Origin: Maribacter sedimenticola
GTDB lineage: Bacteria > Bacteroidota > Bacteroidia > Flavobacteriales > Flavobacteriaceae
Direction of reading: 5' to 3'
Length of the DNA: 64,000 nucleotides
NCBI RefSeq assembly: GCF_900188415.1
Contig: NZ_FZNV01000011.1
Location: 1 to 64,000, forward strand
The notes beneath the pieces were generated by a model, which was not told where the DNA came from, searched no databases, and saw nothing but the letters and a program-made list of their open reading frames with translations. A program made the position numbers and the translations under genes. Below, piece after piece: positions 17,347-25,617 of the stretch (its first letter is position 1; the number at the start of each line of letters is the position of its first letter).

Positions 17347-18855
17347 ATGAAAAAACTATTAGAAATTTTCACATTATTAATTTTTATTATTAATTTTTCA
17401 TGCAGCAAAGATGAAAATAAAGATAATATCCAAGAACAAATTACTATTGAATCTTCGAACCTAAATATTACAATTTCTGAAAACCCCATATCTGGCGAAA
17501 TTATTGGTCAAATTCAAGCAACTACAAATGTTGGCCAAATATCGTATTCATTGGTAAGCCAAAGTCCAAATGGGGCTTTTTCCATTAATTCAGAAAACGG
17601 AGAAATAACTGTATTAGATGAAACTTTATTCAACTATGAATCTAACCCTGAAATTACTGGAACAGTTAAACTTACAAATTCAAATGTTTCAAAAGAAATA
17701 TTGATTACAATTACTTTAACAGATGTTGAAATAGAAATATTTAATGGATCTCTTTTTTTAAGTTCGCAAGAAGAATTAAACCACTTTGGTAGCCAAAATT
17801 ATAAAGAAATACACGGAAGTTTACGTATTCATGATTTTCAGGATTCCGAATTCAATATGACCAATGTTGATGCGCTGAATAGTATTACTTTGATTACTGG
17901 TACTTTGGACATTTCCGGAAATAAATTATTAAATAATATTGACGGACTAAAGGGAATTAAAAGTATCGGAAAAAGCTTATATATTGACAGTAATGATAAG
18001 TTGAATAATATTGATGGGTTAGACGGAATTGAAAATATTGATGAAGACCTAAATATATCTGGAGGTATTTTAATTAATATCAACGGGTTAGTAAATCTCA
18101 ATTATTTAGGAGGTGATTTAGTCTTGCGTTTTTTACCAAATCTCACTGATATAAGTCTTTTTCCAAAATTCACTGAAATAAATGGAAGTTTAGTTCTGAG
18201 TAATCTACCAGAGCTAAATAATTATGATACTTTCAATCAATTATCTTTGGTTAAGTATAACCTAATACTTGAGAACACTAATTTGAGTGATTTAAATGTT
18301 TTTGAAAATTTAACTTATGTTGGCGGAGGTTTAGGAATTGGTGAGAATAAGAAGTTAATAAATGTCAATGCTTTATCAAAAATAAATCAACTTGGAGGTT
18401 TGACTATATCTAAAAATCCGATTTTAGAAAATATAGATGGTTTGTCTAACCTTACTACTTTAAATGGTGACTTAGCTATCAGCTCGAATTCTATCTTACC
18501 CAATATGAATGCCCTAAATAAACTTACCGCTATAGGAGGTCATCTATATATTTTTAATACTGTTTTTCAAAATATTAATGCTTTGAGCAACCTTCAAAGT
18601 GTAGCCGGAGTTATTAAAATTGATGATAATAGTATACTTGAGAACTTGGATGGGTTGAATAAGTTAGAAACTATAGTAGGAATTACTTCTGAATATGAAG
18701 ACTATCATTTTTCTATCGGAGGTAATTCGATACTCAATGATTTTTGTGGGTTGACAAATTTTTTTGAAAATTTCCCCTATAGTCATTACTCTATTTATGG
18801 TAATGCTTATAACCCAACAAAAGAAGATTTAATGAATGGAATTTGTACAGAATAA
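17347..18855 (+). CDS. Cassette 16: lipoprotein with cadherin-like and receptor-L/LRR-like repeats
   Basis: A 502-residue lipoprotein (lipobox INFSC, Cys about residue 20). Residues about 35-130 resemble a cadherin-like beta domain (ISYSLVSQSPNGAFSINSENGEITVLDETLFNYESNP). Residues about 140-480 are a solenoid of about 22-residue units such as SIGKSLYIDSNDKLNNIDGLDGIENIDEDLNISGG, reminiscent of receptor-L-domain or leucine-rich repeats. A surface-exposed adhesion or ligand-binding role is likely. It is the last gene of the array. Confidence 0.8.
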   Translation: MKKLLEIFTLLIFIINFSCSKDENKDNIQEQITIESSNLNITISENPISGEIIGQIQATTNVGQISYSLVSQSPNGAFSINSENGEITVLDETLFNYESNPEITGTVKLTNSNVSKEILITITLTDVEIEIFNGSLFLSSQEELNHFGSQNYKEIHGSLRIHDFQDSEFNMTNVDALNSITLITGTLDISGNKLLNNIDGLKGIKSIGKSLYIDSNDKLNNIDGLDGIENIDEDLNISGGILININGLVNLNYLGGDLVLRFLPNLTDISLFPKFTEINGSLVLSNLPELNNYDTFNQLSLVKYNLILENTNLSDLNVFENLTYVGGGLGIGENKKLINVNALSKINQLGGLTISKNPILENIDGLSNLTTLNGDLAISSNSILPNMNALNKLTAIGGHLYIFNTVFQNINALSNLQSVAGVIKIDDNSILENLDGLNKLETIVGITSEYEDYHFSIGGNSILNDFCGLTNFFENFPYSHYSIYGNAYNPTKEDLMNGICTE

Positions 18856-18861
18856 AAAAAC

Positions 18862-18995
18862 ATTTGCTAACAATGGCTATAAGTAATTGCTTGTTCTTGC
18901 CTACTTCAGAAAATCCTCGCGAATTTTCAGTTTGATGTGTACTTGCAAAGTTAAGTACTATCCCACGCAACTACTCATAGCCGAGAACGTTAGCA
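18862..18995 (+). repeat. attC-like site 16 (short class, last of the array)
   Basis: Opens ATTTGCTAAC, matching the cassette 16 start GTTAGCAAA over nine bases, and ends GTTAGCAAA at 18989. The stem pairs GGCTATAAGTAATTGC with GCAACTACTCATAGCC. No gene follows before a terminator, so this is the right end of the array. Confidence 0.9.
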
Positions 18996-19035
18996 AATTC
19001 AGCCCAACCATACTTTCTCACTCAAATAAAAAGTC

Positions 19036-19067
19036 CGCTTAGGGACGTAAGTCCCGATTTTTTTTAG
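19036..19067 (+). terminator. Rho-independent terminator after cassette array
   Basis: A GGGAC/GTCCC hairpin with a GTAA tetraloop (19042-19055) is followed by eight or more T. It would end a transcript that reads through the cassette array from the left. Confidence 0.75.
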
Positions 19068-19404
19068 GTTTTTCACCATCTATATATAAATAGATTTCAC
19101 TCTAAATCAAACTTATTAATGAAGGCTGAATATCTACAAAGAACTTGTCTTTAATAAAAAATGTTATAGCTTTTATTTAAAAAAGAATAACCTAATTAAG
19201 AATTTAGTCCCTGTCCATATTTCTAATTCTCTATGCATATAATTTTAAAAAAAATATGCATAGAAAAAAACGAAACACTAACATCGAGGTTTTTTTACTA
19301 AATTGCTAACTAACAGAAAACTAAAACTGCATACGTTTTTGCATACGATTTTATAATTTAAGAGCGGTTGAGCCCAATAAAACCGAAAACAAAAGTTTAA
19401 ACTT

Positions 19405-19451
19405 GGAGTTCATAACCCGGAGGTCGGGGGATCGTGCCCCCCTCTCGCTAC
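19405..19451 (+). pseudogene. 3' fragment of an initiator-tRNA(Met)-like gene
   Basis: The stretch reads as the anticodon loop with CAT (19411-19413), the CCCGGAGGTC variable region, a T-arm GGGGG/CCCCC (19426-19441) and the CTCTCGCTAC acceptor end typical of tRNA-fMet. The 5' half is missing: nothing upstream pairs with the acceptor strand. This is what an integrative element leaves when it recombines into the 3' end of a tRNA. Confidence 0.65.
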
Positions 19452-19455
19452 AAAT

Positions 19456-19505
19456 AATCCGTTGATATTGAATGATTTACATTCAGAATCGGCGGATTTT
19501 CTTTT
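19456..19505 (+). terminator. Hairpin after tRNA-fMet fragment
   Basis: AATCCG pairs with CGGATT (19493-19498), enclosing GAATG/CATTC, and is followed by TTTCTTTT. It resembles the terminator of an intact tRNA gene carried along with the fragment. Confidence 0.6.
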
Positions 19506-19761
19506 GAAGCTCACCGTATACGGTAGCGTATGCGGTTACTAATTAAATCATATAAAATACTGTTATTCTGTACTTTAAAAATCTAAAACCGTCGGGTTTA
19601 TAATATTTAAGCTAAATCTAAATTTACTATTATTTACTATTCTGTAAATGAGGAAGAGGTTAAGCGTCTTTTTAGTACCAAATAGTCACCCAAACGTAAA
19701 CACTTTATGTGATATTAGTGATATCAAATGGGTTCCTTAAACACAAAAAGGCAATGATTCC

Positions 19762-19796
19762 AAAAAAATCCAACCCTTTAATGATTGGATTTTCTC
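19762..19796 (-). terminator. Hairpin after tRNA-Pro-like fragment
   Basis: On the minus strand AAATCCAA (from about 19794) pairs with TTGGATTT and is followed by a T run. It lies directly after the tRNA 3' fragment at 19797-19818. Confidence 0.55.
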
Positions 19797-19818
19797 GGTC
19801 GGGGTGGCAGAATTGCAA
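19797..19818 (-). pseudogene. 3' fragment of a tRNA (Pro-like)
   Basis: Read on the minus strand the 22 bases end in CTGCCACCCCGACC, the usual 3' T-arm and acceptor end of Bacteroidota tRNA-Pro, with a damaged T-loop before it. The remainder of the tRNA is absent. A second short tRNA tail so near the fMet fragment points to repeated tRNA-targeted integration. Confidence 0.5.
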
Positions 19819-19908
19819 CTTTTCATTATAATTAATTATATATCAATCATTTATAAATTTAAAAACTTAACTTTTGACCAATTTGTTGATTATAATTTAA
19901 ATGAACTT

Positions 19909-19928
19909 AAAGTAAGATGACTTACTTT
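19909..19928. repeat. Perfect 8-bp inverted repeat
   Basis: AAAGTAAG-ATGA-CTTACTTT is a perfect palindrome with a 4-base centre, operator-like in form. No gene starts close to it on either strand. Confidence 0.5.
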
Positions 19929-20225
19929 CTGATTTTATAAATATAAAATTAAAACAATTCTCTGAGCAATAGATTTGGATTACTTTTCATTTATAAAAAG
20001 CAAGTCCTGAAAAACCTTCGTTTAACAGGACCATTAAAAATTAAGATTTTAACGGTTGGCATAAAAGCAGTAGCGAAAGATATTTTAACTTTTTAACTCG
20101 CAAGCTACCAAATAGAAGTAGAAACTATTTATTTAAACAGCAAAACAGTATTGCTTTTATAACCTGCCGTACGTTGGATTTTATGCTAGTTTACTATTCA
20201 TAATCTTTCTTTTAATATAAGGATG

Positions 20226-22562
20226 CTATTCATCTCTTAAACTTTTCAAGGGTTTTGCAGTAGCAGCTTTTAAAGATTCGAAACCGACAGTAAGCAGGGA
20301 TATGCCTATTATTAATACAGCAGTTAGACCATATACCCACCATGGCATATGTATTCTATATTCATACTCTTCAAGCCATTTGATCATGAAGTAAGAAGAA
20401 ATTGGGGTTCCAATTGCGACTCCAACGAGAATCAATTTTAAAAAATCTCGTGTTATAAGTGAGGTAATGGTAAAAACAGAGGCTCCTAATACTTTTCTAA
20501 TACCAATTTCTTTGGTTTTTTGTTCTGCTGTAAATAGGACCAGACCAAACAAGCCCAAGCAAGAAATTAGTATGGCCAAAACAGAGAAGTAGGTTGATAA
20601 CTTGTAAAACATAGATTCGCTTTTATATAGTTTGTCATATTCCTGATCTATAAACCGATACTCAAAAGGGAAAGCTGGATTTAAATTGCTATGAAGAGCT
20701 TCTAAAGCCACTAACGTTTGTTTTTCATTACCCTTACTATATTTAACGAAGGCTATATTAAATTCTGAATACCCTTCACTTCTAATAATCATTGGGAAGA
20801 TCGATTCTTTCAAAGATCCAAAGTGAAAATCTTTAACCACACCTACAATGGTTCCCGGATTTCCCCAAAACGATAGGGGTTGACCTATCGGATTTTCCAT
20901 CTTCATTATGTTCATGGCCGTCTCATTAATAAGATATTCAATGTTCTCCGGGTTATTATGAATAAGTTCTCTTCCCATGACCAATTCAACGCCATAGGTG
21001 CCAACAAAGTCTGTACTTGCCACCATTCCTGTAAATAACGACCGATCATCAGCGCTCTTACTGTTCCAGATAACTTCCGGTGACGTACCATAGTCTCCTA
21101 GCGGAATATGAGATGTTTTTGTAACCGACTGAACTCCAGAAATTTGTAAAGCACCACTTTTAAAGGCATCAAAATTATTTTGCAGGTCTTTTGAAAGCGT
21201 GATTGCCAATAAATTTCCTCTATCGAAACCGATATTCCTATCTTGGACAAAATCAATTTGTTTTGAAATAATGAGCATACTACTTATAAAGACAACCGCA
21301 ATGGTAAACTGAAACACGACCAAACCTTTTCTAATCCATTTGGTGCTGGAGCTGGTTTCAATTATTTTCTTAAAAAGATCAGTAGAGCTAAAGGAAGAAA
21401 GCAAAAATGCAGGGTAACTTCCAGATAGAAATCCTGTTAAAAGTGTAATTAAGAAAACCATTGCCCAAGTGGATACAGGTAGATTTAGCAGGTCAATGTT
21501 TTTTTCAGTGATGTCGTTAAACACCGGTAGCGCAATTGCAATAAAGATTAAGGCAAAAAATAGACTTATAAAAGAAAGAAGCATGGCTTCTCCTAAGAAT
21601 TGCAAAATTAAACTGCTTTTGCTTGCCCCTAAAACCTTTCTAGTCCCAATTTCTTTAGCTCTTTTCATATAGCCGGCAGAAGCTAAATTCATAAAATTAA
21701 TGCTTGCAATTAGCATGATCAGGAAAGCTATTATCCCAAACATTCTTACATATATAATTTTCCCTTCCCCTTTTTCAATGTCTGCAAACAGATAACTGTC
21801 TGCGTAAGATTGAAATCGAATTTCTAAATCTAATTCATAGTCTTTTAAGAATGGTTTTAGTTTTTGTTCTAACTGAGCAACATTGGTTCCTTCCGCCAAT
21901 TGAACAAAGGTATAGGTGCCAAGATTTTTCCATTCATGCATCCACTCATTTTCAGCAAAAAGAGGCTCAAAGGGCAAATAATAATCACTTTTCTCGGTTG
22001 AATCTTCACTGCTTAATTCATAGACCATAGCTATTTCCAACTCTTTTGAATTTTCGTAGGTGAGTGTTTTACCAATGGCACCTTTTGAGTTTCCAAAGAA
22101 CAATTCGGCCATTTCTTTTGAAATAGCGATATGGTTTGGAGCGGTTAACGCATTCGAAGCATTTCCTTCTAAAATCTCAAATGAAAACATTTCAAAATAG
22201 TCTTCACTTACAAACTTTCCATTTTGCTTTAAAACCGTGTGCCCATTTGAGAAGGTACTATTTCTGCTATCGTTGGTCATAGCCGTGATTTTCTCTACCT
22301 CCGGAATTTTTGACTTTAACTCTTTATACAGAAGTGATGAAGTGCCATAACCCAATGCCGTACCATCGGGTGATACAAGATATATAGAATGGAGTTGATC
22401 TATGTTTTCATGATACCTATTAATGCTATTTTCACTTGATATCCATAAATAGATAAGTAAAAAGCAAAATAATCCTGAAGTTAAACCTAAAATATTAAGC
22501 AAGAATAAAACCCTATTAGCCTTAATATTTCGCCATGCTATAGTGATATAGTTTTTAATCAT
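20226..22562 (-). CDS. ABC transporter permease, FtsX/MacB type
   Basis: A 778-residue permease with the tandem layout common in Bacteroidota: membrane helix near 18-42, MacB-like periplasmic domain, FtsX block with three helices (about 280-400; ARAKEIGTRKVLGASKSSLILQFLGEAM), a second periplasmic domain and a final FtsX block (about 670-770; KTKEIGIRKVLGASVFTITSLI). The EIG.RKVLGA motif occurs twice, as expected. Members export peptides or antibiotics or act in envelope signalling together with an ABC ATPase; no ATPase gene adjoins it here. Confidence 0.9.
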   Translation of the reverse strand: MIKNYITIAWRNIKANRVLFLLNILGLTSGLFCFLLIYLWISSENSINRYHENIDQLHSIYLVSPDGTALGYGTSSLLYKELKSKIPEVEKITAMTNDSRNSTFSNGHTVLKQNGKFVSEDYFEMFSFEILEGNASNALTAPNHIAISKEMAELFFGNSKGAIGKTLTYENSKELEIAMVYELSSEDSTEKSDYYLPFEPLFAENEWMHEWKNLGTYTFVQLAEGTNVAQLEQKLKPFLKDYELDLEIRFQSYADSYLFADIEKGEGKIIYVRMFGIIAFLIMLIASINFMNLASAGYMKRAKEIGTRKVLGASKSSLILQFLGEAMLLSFISLFFALIFIAIALPVFNDITEKNIDLLNLPVSTWAMVFLITLLTGFLSGSYPAFLLSSFSSTDLFKKIIETSSSTKWIRKGLVVFQFTIAVVFISSMLIISKQIDFVQDRNIGFDRGNLLAITLSKDLQNNFDAFKSGALQISGVQSVTKTSHIPLGDYGTSPEVIWNSKSADDRSLFTGMVASTDFVGTYGVELVMGRELIHNNPENIEYLINETAMNIMKMENPIGQPLSFWGNPGTIVGVVKDFHFGSLKESIFPMIIRSEGYSEFNIAFVKYSKGNEKQTLVALEALHSNLNPAFPFEYRFIDQEYDKLYKSESMFYKLSTYFSVLAILISCLGLFGLVLFTAEQKTKEIGIRKVLGASVFTITSLITRDFLKLILVGVAIGTPISSYFMIKWLEEYEYRIHMPWWVYGLTAVLIIGISLLTVGFESLKAATAKPLKSLRDE

Positions 22563-23007
22563 AATATGATTCTCTAAATTTTGAACTTATATTTTCTCAG
22601 TTACTTTTAAATAGCTAAACAAAAAATTTGGATGACAAATTTTTTATAAGTCCAGTTTTATGAAAGACAAGGAATTTTAACAAATGTTACATTCAAGAAC
22701 GAAGTTTTTTTAGAAGAGTAACGATAAACGATTATGGTAAAAGTGACAAAGCTCTTTATAAAAGGTGGATTTTGAAAAGAGTCCTGCTTTTTTGAATTAT
22801 TTTACAGGGAGTTTATTAAAGACCAGATTTTGATGGTCCTATAAAACGTGCGATTCATGAATACTTTCATACCCACTTTAACTCGATCTGGATGATTCAC
22901 TTTAATTCAGCTGGGTTTGTATATTATTACGAATTTTTGCAGGTAATTGCCAAACTTTTATTACAAAATCTATCCGTTGCTTTAAACGAAACTTCCAAAA
23001 CCAAATA

Positions 23008-23736
23008 TTAAGATGACATTTTACTATAAATAACAGGCATCTGCCCTTTCCATTTTTGCCATAAATCATCATTGTCAATCAAAGCAGCCATAAAATGACC
23101 TACGTTAATCCTGCTGACCTTGCCTGCATTAAAAATTGCACTTCTGGTTGGGGAGCAATATACTTCATATGCGGTAACCTCCGATTCATTGATAAGACCA
23201 TCGGGTCGGACTGCCGTCCATTCTATGATAGGATTATTTTGGCCGATTTCAGTCCGTAAATAATCCGCTGCTTTTTCGTTATCCACGTGTGGGGGCAACA
23301 ACAAGCGTAATAATGAGATAACGCCTCTTTCAGCGAAAGAAATGGGTTCGTCCAAATCACGATTTCTATTCCCTGTTGTATTCATCAATACATATTTTAT
23401 TGGTTTTTCGGGTTTGTTTGCCTTTATCGCGGCACATAATCTGCGCGCGGCATCGGTTACCAATCTTCGGGGTTTACCATACATTCCCTTAAAGGTCAAG
23501 TTATGACCTAAGCACGAGGCTACGGCATCACAACCGGCAACATGTTCTACCATTTCCGTATCACTGAGTTCCAGGATACTGGCTTCGATAATAAATAAAT
23601 TACCCTCATTTCTGATGGATTCCGGTAACCTTTCCTGTGAGCGTACTACTGCCCTAACGGTATGCCCTTGCTTAAGAAGTTGCGCTACCAAATGTCGCCC
23701 TGTTGCTCCACTTGCCCCTACTACCAGTATTGTCAT
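23008..23736 (-). CDS. NAD(P)-binding oxidoreductase (NmrA/SDR-like)
   Basis: A 242-residue Rossmann-fold protein. The N-terminus MTILVVGASGATGRHLVAQLLKQGHTVRAVVR-type segment contains GASGATG, the atypical-SDR NAD(P) motif (residues 7-13). The body matches the NAD(P)H-binding (NAD_binding_10) family: CDAVASCLGHN near 69-79, YVLMNTTGNRN near 114 and WTAVRPDGLIN near 173. Many members act as redox sensors or on quinone and flavin substrates; the substrate here cannot be told. It stands alone between the permease and a cyclase remnant. Confidence 0.85.
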   Translation of the reverse strand: MTILVVGASGATGRHLVAQLLKQGHTVRAVVRSQERLPESIRNEGNLFIIEASILELSDTEMVEHVAGCDAVASCLGHNLTFKGMYGKPRRLVTDAARRLCAAIKANKPEKPIKYVLMNTTGNRNRDLDEPISFAERGVISLLRLLLPPHVDNEKAADYLRTEIGQNNPIIEWTAVRPDGLINESEVTAYEVYCSPTRSAIFNAGKVSRINVGHFMAALIDNDDLWQKWKGQMPVIYSKMSS

Positions 23737-23840
23737 TTTTTGAGTTTTTGTTGCATCTTAATTTTTGATTGATTGGTAATTAGACGATAGGGTCAATACT
23801 TTGTTACTTATTGAATTTACGCCTATCCAATTCCAGATAA

Positions 23841-23978
23841 TTATTCCGGAATCGTAAATAAGGCTATCTGCTCTTTTTTTCCCTTTAATTTAACCACTCC
23901 CACCGAATTGATTTTAAATTCAGGATCAAGTTCCAAAGATTTAATCAAATCTTCAGAAACTAAAATATCCACATTGTA
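23841..23978 (-). pseudogene. C-terminal remnant of a class III adenylate/guanylate cyclase
   Basis: On the minus strand 45 codons read YNVDILVSEDLIKSLELDP then EFKINSVGVVKLKGKKEQIALFTIPE and stop. This is the usual end of a class III nucleotide cyclase domain (…VDILVSE…G.V.LKGK.E…LF.I). The upstream part is gone: the coding sequence is cut where the IS3 element begins, and on the other side of the element lies an unrelated IS110 remnant. Confidence 0.75.
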
Positions 23979-23996
23979 TGTGTAGGCTTCCCCTTA

Positions 23997-24815
23997 TTAG
24001 GACACCTCTAAATTCGATAAATAATTATTATTTAGGTCAGGTTTGATGAAGAATTTAAATTCTTCATCAAACCTGGGCATGTATTCTTTAGGTGATTTAT
24101 TGCCCAGAGATTTATGTGGATGATTAAAATTATAGTCCTCTCTCCAGTTATCGCTTATATTTTGAAGTTGATAGATGTCGTTAAAATAATATGCATCTAG
24201 TATATCTTCTCTGAAAAATCTATTGAAACGTTCTATGTAACCATTTTGCATTGGTTTTCCGGGCTGTGTATATTTAATTTCTATATGGTTTTTTGTACAC
24301 CAGTTCATAAATGTCTTAGATATAAATTCAGGTCCATTGTCGCACCGAACATATTTAGGTGTGCCTATTTCTTCTTTGAGGTTTTCCAATGTTTCCACTA
24401 CCGCCCTAGCTGGGTACGAGAGTCCTGCATTGATTGCAATAGCTTCACGGTTACAATCATCTATAACATTGAACACGCGTAGCTTTCTGCCATCTATAAG
24501 GGCATCGCTCATAAAATCCATACTCCAGCATTCATTAAGAGTCGATGGAGTTTCCAAAGGTTGTTTTATACGCTTTATTAAACGCTTCTTATGTTTACGC
24601 CTAAGGCTGAGCTTCATATCACGATATACTCGCAATACACGCTTTCTGTTCCATTTTAGACCTTCACGACGAATCTTGTAGTAATACTCATCAAAACCTC
24701 TAGTAGGATAGGCTTCTGCTAACTCGGTCAGTTTATCTATGACCTCGCTATCGTCTCTTTTACTCTGGTAATACCACATTGACCTGCTCAGGCCGACAAC
24801 ATTACAGGCACGCAC
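23997..24815 (-). CDS. IS3-family transposase OrfB (DDE catalytic domain)
   Basis: The 272 residues from GTG 24815 carry the HTH_21 helper and rve integrase core. The catalytic triad is visible as WSMDFMSDAL (first Asp), VRCDNGPEF (second Asp) and NGYIERFNRFFRE (Glu). In the cell the protein is probably made as an OrfAB fusion: the frame is open upstream to the A6G slip site at 24881-24887, adding KVLRPSDKRVRAKYLIKQ-type residues before the start given here. Catalyses cut-and-paste or copy-out transposition. Confidence 0.92.
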   Translation of the reverse strand: MRACNVVGLSRSMWYYQSKRDDSEVIDKLTELAEAYPTRGFDEYYYKIRREGLKWNRKRVLRVYRDMKLSLRRKHKKRLIKRIKQPLETPSTLNECWSMDFMSDALIDGRKLRVFNVIDDCNREAIAINAGLSYPARAVVETLENLKEEIGTPKYVRCDNGPEFISKTFMNWCTKNHIEIKYTQPGKPMQNGYIERFNRFFREDILDAYYFNDIYQLQNISDNWREDYNFNHPHKSLGNKSPKEYMPRFDEEFKFFIKPDLNNNYLSNLEVS

Positions 24816-24874
24816 GATGGGAATTACATATTGCTTGATGAGATACTTTGCCCGGACTCTCTTGTCGGAAGGCC

Positions 24875-25141
24875 TTAGAACTTTTTTGATAGTACGTCCT
24901 TTAGCATCTTATTATCTAAACTAACATCTGCGTACATCTGCTTTAACCTATTGTTCTCATCTTCCAATTCCTTCAACCGTTTAAGTTGCTGTTGCTCCAT
25001 ACTACCGTACTTCTTGCGCCAATAGTAAAACGTGCTTTTATCTATTCCCAGTTCTCTTGAAACATCTCCAACGGATCTTCCTTGCTGATGTTCTTTTAGA
25101 GCCTTGATAATTTGACTCTCGCTAAACTTGCTGTTTTTCAT
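24875..25141 (-). CDS. IS3-family transposase OrfA (HTH)
   Basis: An 88-residue DNA-binding protein: helix-turn-helix of the HTH_8 (transposase_8) type in residues 5-45 (QIIKALKEHQQGRSVGDVSRELGIDKSTFYYWRKKYG) followed by a leucine-zipper-like coiled coil (LKRLKELEDENNRLKQMY) used for dimerisation. It ends just after AAAAAAG (24881-24887 on the minus strand), a classic -1 slip sequence that fuses it to OrfB. Confidence 0.92.
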   Translation of the reverse strand: MKNSKFSESQIIKALKEHQQGRSVGDVSRELGIDKSTFYYWRKKYGSMEQQQLKRLKELEDENNRLKQMYADVSLDNKMLKDVLSKKF

Positions 25142-25227
25142 CGTGACAGTTTGAATTTAAAGTTAGTAAATTCGAATTATGAACTGTCCTATTTTTAGGG
25201 AAGCCTACATTTTTAGGGAAGCCTACA

Positions 25228-25386
25228 ATGTATTGCAAAGTGGTTTATGAGCGAATCGTGAACAAAGGTAAGAGCAAGAAACTGGCATTGATCGCAGTGG
25301 CCAACAAACTACTCAAACAGTCCTTTGCCATTGCAAAATCAGGTAGGCCATACCATGAAACTTACGTTTATGTATTGTCTAGATAA
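25228..25386 (+). pseudogene. C-terminal remnant of an IS110-family transposase
   Basis: The 52 codons read CKVVYERIVNKGKSKKLALI then AVANKLLKQSFAIAKSGRPY and end with TAA at 25384. This is the conserved tail of IS116/IS110/IS902 transposases. The catalytic parts are missing; the fragment is cut at the right boundary of the IS3 element. It follows directly on the ATG that forms the putative target duplication. Confidence 0.75.
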
Positions 25387-25617
25387 CCAAGGAACAAAAA
25401 CCATGAAAAAAGCTCAAAGATTCTATTTTTTAAATCTAAGGGCTTAGAGTAATTATGTCTCAAATCAAGAAAGAATTTATTTGTTTTCTATCTCAGTTCT
25501 TTGTTATGTGTCCTTAAGCCATAATACTTGAAGTTCTTAATTGGAAAAGAAGAATCACAGACTTGCTTCGCCTTTGCTACTTTGCAGTGAGGAGAATAAA
25601 TTATGAAAAAATAATAA

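Larger units (their letters stand above)
19068..20225. other. Gene-free junction zone
   Basis: About 1.15 kb without a supportable gene. It holds GCATACG direct repeats (19330-19348) with related inverted copies near 19518-19537, two tRNA 3' fragments listed separately, two hairpins and one 8-bp inverted repeat. It separates the plus-strand cassette array from the minus-strand chromosomal genes. Confidence 0.7.
23981..25227 (-). mobile_element. IS3-family insertion sequence
   Basis: A complete element with inverted ends TGTAGGCTTCCC (left, 23981) and the matching right end, whose outermost copy finishes at 25227. The terminal 18 bases of the right end are present twice in tandem (25192-25209 and 25210-25227). 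ATG flanks both sides (23978-23980 and 25228-25230), consistent with a 3-bp target duplication if the element ends at 25227. It encodes OrfA and OrfB joined by a probable -1 frameshift. Confidence 0.9.

Noticed and set aside
17181..17393. Plus-strand 70-codon frame across attC site 15
   Set aside because: It lies mostly within the recombination site and overlaps the start of the real lipoprotein gene.
20010..20190. GTTGGCATAAAAG as another cassette arm
   Set aside because: No complementary arm or attC stem nearby and no gene follows.
19500..20225. Search for a tyrosine integrase gene near the tRNA fragments
   Set aside because: No frame of meaningful length on either strand in this stretch.
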